Both the position numbers and the translations under genes were made by a program. Below, piece by piece: positions 14,696 through 18,749 of a DNA stretch of 18,749 bases. The notes under the pieces were generated by a model that was not told where the DNA came from, did no database searches, and saw only the letters and a program-made list of their open reading frames with translations. The stretch is from UBA3210 sp002363635 (lineage in GTDB: Bacteria; Bacillota_I; Bacilli_A; RFN20; CAG-449), in assembly GCA_946641515.1 (NCBI GenBank), contig CAMPBT010000016.1, positions 1-18,749 on the forward strand, in the 5' to 3' direction. The first letter of the stretch is position 1; every line of letters starts with the position of its first letter.

Positions 14696-14722
14696 GAGTG
14701 AATTACCACTTTTAATCTTTTT
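14687..14722. terminator. Bidirectional terminator after Nudix gene
   Basis: 14-bp stem AAAGATTAAGAGTG / CACTTTTAATCTTT with one G-U and a 6-nt loop, TTTTT on plus and a matching T tract on minus for the convergent membrane protein gene. The Nudix TAA (14693-14695) is inside the 5' arm. Confidence 0.85.
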
Positions 14723-14730
14723 AGTTATTT

Positions 14731-15618
14731 TTAGAGACTTTCTTTGTTAGAAGGAGCAGAATATGCTTTTTCTTCTTCTTCGTCCTCAATTGGCTTTAAA
14801 TACGCTAAATGAGGGAATTTTAAATCGAGTTTAGCTTTAGCATGTGCAAAGACTAGCCAAATTATTGATACAGCGATGAATATTACTGATATATATCCAA
14901 AGAAATAGATTAAGAATGATTTGTCTTTAATAAAATCTGCGATTGGTATATATGTAGGGTAATAAGGTGAAAAACTAAATAAGTTCATCATCTCATTATG
15001 AGTATTGAGTTCAGGATTCTTTAAGTAGAAATTATAGATGCTGATATTAAATATCTGCGCAAGTAATGCGAGTATTGCAAAAACTGAGAATGAATCAATT
15101 AAATCAGATAAATAATTGACTCCATAATTTCTTGCCGCCATTAAGTAAATGCCCATAATAATGAGGACTGAATGCCAACTTAAGGTGTGATTTGCCATCA
15201 TAATATAAGGTGTCCATTTGATTGTAACTGGATAGATCATTACGGCAAGTCCACCTAAAAATCCAATGAAGGCAATAAATTTATAACAAGCATCTTTAAC
15301 TAATTTATTTTTAATTAAGGGAGCAATAAAAGCAATATACATTGGAACTGAACAATATTGGAAAGGGAAGATGTTCATTGGATAATATCCTTTTATAAGT
15401 ACGTTGAAGACTTCCTTATATATTTCAATAGCAATTAGGTACGCTCCAAAAGAGAAAATAACAATATCATCAATTTTAGGATTGTGCTTAGTTGCAACAA
15501 ATCGACATAAAACAAAACTTATTGCTAAAGTAATGAAAATCCATAATAAATGAAACCATCCATAGAAATCTGGATTGCCATTTTGCCATGTCCAATTAGT
15601 TACTAAATATGTGTTCAT
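14731..15618 (-). CDS. YwaF/TMEM164-like integral membrane protein
   Basis: 295 residues from the ATG at 15618. A GTG at 15630 would add four residues, but that GTGGAG is better read as the ribosome binding site, 7 nt before the ATG. About seven hydrophobic spans. The stretch FPFQYCSVPMYIAF (near residue 85-98) and NHTLSWHSVLIIMG (near 145-158), with conserved Gln/Cys and His residues facing a membrane cavity, match the bacterial YwaF / TIGR02206 group, related to eukaryotic TMEM164, for which an acyltransferase role has been proposed. The bacterial function is unknown. The tail is acidic (IEDEEEEKAY) and cytosolic. It is a single-gene unit, sharing a bidirectional terminator with the Nudix gene. 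Confidence 0.8.
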   Translation of the reverse strand: MNTYLVTNWTWQNGNPDFYGWFHLLWIFITLAISFVLCRFVATKHNPKIDDIVIFSFGAYLIAIEIYKEVFNVLIKGYYPMNIFPFQYCSVPMYIAFIAPLIKNKLVKDACYKFIAFIGFLGGLAVMIYPVTIKWTPYIMMANHTLSWHSVLIIMGIYLMAARNYGVNYLSDLIDSFSVFAILALLAQIFNISIYNFYLKNPELNTHNEMMNLFSFSPYYPTYIPIADFIKDKSFLIYFFGYISVIFIAVSIIWLVFAHAKAKLDLKFPHLAYLKPIEDEEEEKAYSAPSNKESL

Positions 15619-15669
15619 GTTTATCTCCACTTATATAATAATTAATTAGATGTGAATTTAAAATAAGAA

Positions 15670-15698
15670 AAGAAAAAAGAAGCCAAATAGTGGCTTCT
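15670..15698 (-). terminator. Terminator of TetR gene
   Basis: Perfect 8-bp stem AGAAGCCA / TGGCTTCT with a 5-nt loop; on the minus strand it runs into TTTTTT. It follows the TetR stop by about 15 nt. Confidence 0.87.
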
Positions 15699-15712
15699 TG
15701 TGAAACAATTAG

Positions 15713-16291
15713 TTATTTTCTGCTATTTACAAAGATCTCGATGAATTTGTTGTTTATCATGTTTACAATGCGGTCACGATTAATTTGTAAATTTGAATCT
15801 ACTAAATTATCTAAAACAACTTGAACTGAACCTGAGACGAAGAAGTTAAGGTCAAATTTGAATCTTTCTTGATCAATGTACTGATCTCTTAAAATTGGCA
15901 TTTCATACATTGATGAATAGACTGCTGTTTTAATGTACTGAGAAATAAGAGGACCTTGACCAGCTTGTAATAATTTAATGTATAATTCTTTGTTTTTGTT
16001 TAAGAAATCATGTAATTCTTCAAAGTAAGGTAAAGAATTAATTAAGTAGTTTTCAGTATTGTATTTTTCAAGTAAAATCTTGAGTTTTTCCCCAAACTCT
16101 TTTCCAATATCTAAAATTACTTCATCAATTGATTTGTAGTGTGAATAGAAAGTGCCTCTTGAAATTTGAGCGACTTTAACAATTTCCATAATTGTGATTT
16201 TGTTAATGTCACCGTACTTTAGCATTAAGTCTGCAAATGCTAATCTTATAGCGTTTCTATTTCTAGTAAAGTTTTTGTATTCGCTCTTCAT
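15713..16291 (-). CDS. TetR/AcrR family transcriptional regulator
   Basis: 192 residues, typical for the family. The N-terminal helix-turn-helix is clear: ITIMEIVKVAQISRGTFYSHYKSIDEVI (residues 32-59), with the usual RGTFYxHYxxxxE recognition pattern. The C-terminal ~125 residues are helical and would bind the inducer and dimerise; their ligand is not readable. GGGAG lies 9 nt before the ATG. The gene is divergent from the Mbeg1-like hydrolase gene, the classic layout for a local repressor controlling both itself and its neighbour, and an inverted repeat sits between them. The product resembles the smaller membrane-stress or lipid-responsive TetR proteins of Bacillota, but this is only impression. 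Confidence 0.92.
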   Translation of the reverse strand: MKSEYKNFTRNRNAIRLAFADLMLKYGDINKITIMEIVKVAQISRGTFYSHYKSIDEVILDIGKEFGEKLKILLEKYNTENYLINSLPYFEELHDFLNKNKELYIKLLQAGQGPLISQYIKTAVYSSMYEMPILRDQYIDQERFKFDLNFFVSGSVQVVLDNLVDSNLQINRDRIVNMINNKFIEIFVNSRK

Positions 16292-16497
16292 AAAAAATCT
16301 CCCGTTTACCCTTTTTAAGGGGTTGCATTATAATTATAACCAAGTGTGTAGAAACAACAAGTAATATTTTACTTAAAACTTTTTTTTGTACAATTGTTGC
16401 ATTAGCTATTCAACTAACAAATTGTTGAATGATTTTATAATAGACTATTAAATTTGTAAATTAGTGTTATATTATTATATAAAGTAGGTAAAATATT
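16292..16497. promoter_or_regulatory. TetR / Mbeg1-like divergent control region with inverted repeat
   Basis: Minus-strand promoter: TTGTTG, 16-bp spacer, TATAAT, with a second TATAAT directly after it (about 16331-16342). Centre: ATTCAAC-N9-GTTGAAT (16408-16430), an exact 7-bp inverted repeat of the size TetR dimers bind, just upstream of a plus-strand TATAAT (16436-16441). AATTGTTG occurs in it (16420-16427) and again at 16392-16399. Plus strand also has an extended -10 TG-T-TATATT (16465-16473), nearer the 16498 start. Operator role is inferred from position and symmetry. Confidence 0.6.
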
Positions 16498-17607
16498 ATG
16501 GCAAACGAGAATAGAAATTTACTTGAATATGTATATTGGAGAGGCTCATTAAGTTTTGATGTAGATCCATTTAATGAAATCGATGCTTTAGTATTGTCTC
16601 AAATTGGTTATTTGAATCTTGATAAAATCGTTCCTTTATATCCAACAACTGATGAAATTGCTTTAAAAGATGCTTGGAGAGATTTCTTTGTTAAGAATGA
16701 TAAAGAAGAACTACATGTAGGATTACTTCTTCCTGATGATATCTTTGCAATTGCAGAAGCTGCAAGTAAAGCAAAAAGATATAGAAATATTACTATGTCT
16801 AACTTTGTTAATCATATTCAAGAAGAGAAGATTGAACAATTTTCTGCAGTCGCTTTTAATATTTCAAAAGATTTAGTTTATATTTCTTTTAGAGGTACAG
16901 ATGATTCATTACTTGGTTGGGTAGAAGACGCTAGAATGTTATACGATTTCCCAGTATCATGTCATGTTGACGCAATTGAATATTTAAATGATGTTGCACC
17001 AATGTATGTAGGTAGAAAAGTCGCTCTTGGAGGACATTCTAAAGGTGGTAATATTGCTTTTTATGCAGGTATTTATGCACCTAAAGAAATCCAAGATAAC
17101 ATCGTTAAAGTCTATTCTTTTGATGGACAAGGCTTTGATAGAGAACTTATTGATTTAGAAAAATTAAATAATATTGCTTCTCGTTTAGTTTTAATTACTC
17201 CAGATACTTCAATTGTTGGTCGTTTCTTTGACCAAGTTGTTCAACCAAATATTGTTAAATCAATTTATTCAGGAGTAAATCAACACGATACTTTCTCTTG
17301 GCAAATTCGTAATGATCATTTTATTAGAGTTAAAAACTATACTAAAAAAGGTAATCAAACTCATTTAGAAATTGCTTCTTTCTTAAACTCAATGTCAGAT
17401 GCTGAAAAGAAAGATTTAGTAGAAGACCTAGAACAATACATTCTTAATTTAAAAGCAAAGAGATTAATGGAATTCTCATCACCTTTAAATATGATGGTTT
17501 TATTTGCTTCTAAGCATCGTTTAAAAACAGTTAACATTAGACGATTAATGAAGTTTGCATCAATACTTGTTGGAAACGGAATGATTAAAACATCTACTAA
17601 GATGTAA
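16498..17607 (+). CDS. Mbeg1-like alpha/beta hydrolase (DUF2974)
   Basis: 369 residues, matching the Mbeg1-like/DUF2974 group of lipase-fold proteins. The nucleophile elbow is GHSKGG (179-184, Ser181); FRGTDDSLLGWVED (131-144) is the oxyanion/lid stretch shared with lipases; Asp236 (LITPDTS) and His263 (VNQHDTF) can complete the triad. There is no signal peptide, so it is cytosolic; lipid, thioester or peptide esters are possible substrates, none proven here. The C-terminal ~90 residues are helical and basic (KAKRLMEF, KHRLKTVNIRRLMKF) and may sit on the membrane. Ribosome binding site TAGGT is modest. Divergent TetR and the intervening repeat suggest ligand-controlled expression. It has its own terminator. 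Confidence 0.87.
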   Translation: MANENRNLLEYVYWRGSLSFDVDPFNEIDALVLSQIGYLNLDKIVPLYPTTDEIALKDAWRDFFVKNDKEELHVGLLLPDDIFAIAEAASKAKRYRNITMSNFVNHIQEEKIEQFSAVAFNISKDLVYISFRGTDDSLLGWVEDARMLYDFPVSCHVDAIEYLNDVAPMYVGRKVALGGHSKGGNIAFYAGIYAPKEIQDNIVKVYSFDGQGFDRELIDLEKLNNIASRLVLITPDTSIVGRFFDQVVQPNIVKSIYSGVNQHDTFSWQIRNDHFIRVKNYTKKGNQTHLEIASFLNSMSDAEKKDLVEDLEQYILNLKAKRLMEFSSPLNMMVLFASKHRLKTVNIRRLMKFASILVGNGMIKTSTKM

Positions 17608-17632
17608 TATAAGTTGAATATAAAAATATAAT

Positions 17633-17677
17633 GTGGTAAATTAGCGTTTGTATTAAAAATGGTTTACCACTTTTTTT
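17633..17677 (+). terminator. Terminator of Mbeg1-like gene, next to a -10 element
   Basis: GTGGTAAA (17633-17640) pairs with TTTACCAC (17663-17670) over a 22-nt loop, then seven T. A TATAAT at 17627-17632 abuts the 5' arm; a transcript starting ~7 nt later would lack that arm and escape termination, which could be how mntP is expressed. No good -35 is seen. Confidence 0.7.
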
Positions 17678-17694
17678 ATGCATGAGGATATAAA

Positions 17695-18330
17695 ATGACA
17701 TTAAAAATTATTTTTCAAATTATATTATTTGGAATTGCTTTAAGTATGGACGCATTTGCAGTTTCTGTAACTGATGGACTTACTTATTCTGATATTAATA
17801 AAAAGAAGGGCGTTTTTATTGCAGGCGTTTTTGGAGTAATGCAAGCTCTTATGCCATTAATTGGTTATTGGCTAGTTGAACTCATTACTATTCTTGTCGA
17901 TAGTGAAGCGGGCGCTCAAGCTGGAAAGATTATGTCTTTAATTGTCACTTGGATTGCTTTTGCTTTATTAATCTTTATCGGTGGTAAAATGCTAATTGAA
18001 GGAATCTTAGATTTAAAGAAAGACGAAGAAGAAAAAGAAGTAAAATTATTTTCATATAAAGAAGTTTTATTGTTTGGAGTTGCTACTTCTATTGATGCGT
18101 TAGCAACTGGAGTTGCTTTCCATGCAGGTATTTCTACTAATATTACTATTTGGTTACATGTAGTAATTATTATGTGTATTACATTTGTTATCTCATTTGC
18201 AGGTGTAGTAATTGCTAAGCAAGTACAAAAATTATTAAAAGGGAAATATGAAATTACTGCAATTATTGGAGGAATTATCCTTTTATCTCTTGCAGTTTGG
18301 ATTGTCTTGTCTCATTATTTAGGTATCTAA
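17695..18330 (+). CDS. mntP: Manganese efflux pump MntP
   Basis: 211 residues and six membrane spans, arranged as two inverted repeats of three, as in MntP/YebN. Each repeat carries the family motif: SMDAFAVSVTDGL (17-29) and TSIDALATGVAF (131-142); the two Asp are the proposed metal ligands. The central cytosolic loop is highly charged (KKDEEEKEVK). MntP exports Mn2+ under excess. GAGGATA provides the ribosome binding site. No yybP-ykoY manganese riboswitch fits in the 87 bases upstream, which instead hold a terminator, so control must be through another route. The gene ends 15 nt before tRNA-Ala, and a hairpin bridges the stop codon. Confidence 0.94.
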   Translation: MTLKIIFQIILFGIALSMDAFAVSVTDGLTYSDINKKKGVFIAGVFGVMQALMPLIGYWLVELITILVDSEAGAQAGKIMSLIVTWIAFALLIFIGGKMLIEGILDLKKDEEEKEVKLFSYKEVLLFGVATSIDALATGVAFHAGISTNITIWLHVVIIMCITFVISFAGVVIAKQVQKLLKGKYEITAIIGGIILLSLAVWIVLSHYLGI

Positions 18331-18345
18331 TAATTTAGATACTTT
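18323..18345 (+). other. Hairpin between mntP stop codon and tRNA-Ala
   Basis: GTATCTAA-TAAT-TTAGATAC (18323-18342), then TTT and the first base of tRNA-Ala. The mntP stop codon is in the loop-side of the 5' arm. The T tract is short, so it may be a weak terminator or a processing/stability element in an mntP-tRNA transcript. No separate tRNA promoter is visible. Confidence 0.5.
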
Positions 18346-18421
18346 GGGGCCGTAGCTCACTTGGGAGAGCGTTTGACTGGCAGTCAAAAGGTAGCGAGTT
18401 CGATCCTCGTCGGCTCCACCA
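18346..18421 (+). tRNA. tRNA-Ala(GGC)
   Basis: 76-nt cloverleaf: acceptor GGGGCCG/CGGCTCC with the G3-U70 pair that identifies alanine tRNAs, discriminator A, encoded CCA, anticodon loop CTGGCAG with GGC at 18379-18381. It directly follows mntP. Confidence 0.96.
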
Positions 18422-18490
18422 TTTAGAAATAACACTAGTTCGTATTAGTCTTAATGTATACGTCAAAATTTAACACGTATGATAAAAAAG

Positions 18491-18547
18491 AAAAAGATAA
18501 TCAAATGTTATAGTTTCAAATTACTATAATAAATGATTATCTTTTTT
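18491..18547. terminator. Long bidirectional hairpin terminator
   Basis: Outer stem AAAAAGATAATCA / TGATTATCTTTTT (13 bp), small internal loop, inner stem TTATAGT / ACTATAA, 8-nt loop. Six T follow on the plus strand and a long T-rich run on the minus strand. It can end the tRNA-Ala transcript and the minus-strand ATPase transcript. Confidence 0.8.
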
Positions 18548-18552
18548 ATTTG

Positions 18553-18587
18553 ATCCGCCAATTTCCGCCAAAGGGATTTCAACCCTA
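18553..18587. repeat. GC-rich mini-repeat beside ATPase gene
   Basis: TCCGCCAATT-TCCGCCAAAG (18554-18573) is a tandem with a 10-bp period, followed by AGGG-N7-CCCT (18572-18586). It stands out from the very AT-rich surroundings. Read on the minus strand it includes two TTGGCGGA units. Nature unknown. Confidence 0.55.
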
Positions 18588-18656
18588 CCTTATTTTTTCG
18601 TATTCGTCTTAATCATTTTAAAATTTATTATTTCAAATAATATTTCAATTAGATTT

Positions 18657-18749
18657 TTAAAAATTCAACAACCACTTTATGATATTTAAATGTTTTATTC
18701 CATTTTCGGATAAATCAAATGTGTCATTTGATATTACATATTTTGGATA
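18657..18749 (-). CDS. AAA/DUF4143-type ATP-binding protein, C-terminal end (partial)
   Basis: The minus strand is open from the window edge to a TAA at 18657-18659, giving the last 30 residues of a protein that continues outside: YPKYVISNDTFDL followed by NGIKHLNIIKWLLNF. The YPKYVIS ... GIKHxNII(D/K)xL pattern is the usual ending of the large group of archaeal/bacterial AAA-type ATPases with a DUF4143 C-terminal domain, which often occur in accessory regions and are of unclear function. Only the tail is visible, so nothing can be said about its P-loop or completeness. Downstream lie the GC-rich mini-repeat and the bidirectional terminator. Confidence 0.72.
   Translation of the reverse strand, partial: YPKYVISNDTFDLSENGIKHLNIIKWLLNF

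Larger units (their letters stand above)
18439..18613. repeat. 17-bp near-perfect direct repeat flanking hairpin and GC-rich segment
   Basis: TTCGTATTAGTCTTAAT at 18439-18455 recurs as TTCGTATTCGTCTTAAT at 18597-18613 (one mismatch), 158 bp apart; both are followed, with a 2-base offset, by AAAATTTA. The 141 bp between hold the long hairpin and a GC-rich mini-repeat. No gene was seen between tRNA-Ala and 18657. The duplication looks like the trace of an insertion or local duplication next to a tRNA. Confidence 0.6.

Noticed and set aside
15619..15630. GTG start for the YwaF-like protein
   Set aside because: GTGGAG is better explained as the ribosome binding site of the ATG at 15618.
17608..17694. 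yybP-ykoY manganese riboswitch before mntP
   Set aside because: The gap is too short and is filled by a terminator; none of the conserved riboswitch core is visible.
18549..18562. GATCCGCCA as a tRNA 3' fragment or att site copy
   Set aside because: It does not match the 3' end of the tRNA-Ala in this window (GGCTCCACCA) and no T-arm precedes it.
18522..18625. 35-codon minus-strand open frame containing VGLKSLWRKLADQIKK
   Set aside because: No start codon or ribosome binding site, and it runs into the terminator stem; more likely a by-product of the GC-rich mini-repeat.

Overview
The window reads as a piece of a low-GC, AT-rich bacterial chromosome from the Bacillota, most likely a Bacilli / Erysipelotrichia / RF39-like gut or host-associated lineage. 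The support is strongly AT-biased codon choice with the standard code (TGG for Trp, TAA-rich stops), AGGAG-type ribosome binding sites, compact Rho-independent terminators, a T-box riboswitch before trpS, CCA-encoded tRNAs and small Firmicutes-type families (GtrA/GtcA, YfhO, YwaF-like, Mbeg1-like, MntP). Species assignment is not possible from sequence alone. Nothing in the main part looks like a prophage or island; only the last ~300 bases (after tRNA-Ala) have an accessory flavour.

Layout. (1) 1-2103, minus: a glutamine-dependent NAD+ synthetase whose first ~50 residues are a Phd/YefM-antitoxin-like module, an unusual fusion. (2) 2178-3176, plus: a stand-alone protein whose C-terminal half matches the anticodon-binding plus Cys4 zinc domains of archaeal-type prolyl-tRNA synthetase, with no visible catalytic core; it is followed directly by a promoter and a tRNA-Ser(GCT)/Asp(GTC)/Gly(TCC) cluster (3219-3480). 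(3) 3642-5035: a Tyr-rich lipoprotein and a convergent four-helix membrane protein, both unassigned. (4) 5297-7153: a divergent nucleoside diphosphate kinase, a Nudix-fold protein with a broken Nudix box and a formate/nitrite-transporter family channel, each with its own promoter and terminator. (5) 7266-8829: an unassigned 162-aa protein and an M42 aminopeptidase, probably one operon. (6) 8912-12215: a two-gene GtrA flippase-like / YfhO GT-C-like operon, probably for cell-envelope polymer glycosylation. (7) 12236-13459: T-box leader with a UGG specifier candidate and trpS. (8) 13536-14695: divergent HD-domain protein and ADP-ribose-pyrophosphatase-type Nudix hydrolase. (9) 14731-15618, minus: YwaF/TMEM164-like membrane protein. 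(10) 15713-17607: a TetR regulator divergent from an Mbeg1-like alpha/beta hydrolase, with an inverted repeat between them. (11) 17695-18421: MntP manganese exporter and tRNA-Ala(GGC). (12) 18422-18749: a long bidirectional hairpin, a GC-rich mini-repeat, a 17-bp direct repeat and the last 30 codons of a minus-strand AAA/DUF4143-type ATPase running off the edge.

Functional threads: NAD metabolism (NAD synthetase, ADP-ribose-type Nudix), translation (tRNAs, ProRS-like fragment, TrpS), envelope glycosylation (GtrA-YfhO) and ion/small-anion transport (FNT, MntP). The strongest candidates for something not usually described are the Phd/YefM-NadE fusion with a TGTACA palindrome in its own promoter region, the catalytic-core-less ProRS-like protein beside tRNA genes, and the duplicated 17-mer flanking a hairpin/GC mini-repeat between tRNA-Ala and the ATPase. 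No CRISPR array, transposase or integrase gene was seen.
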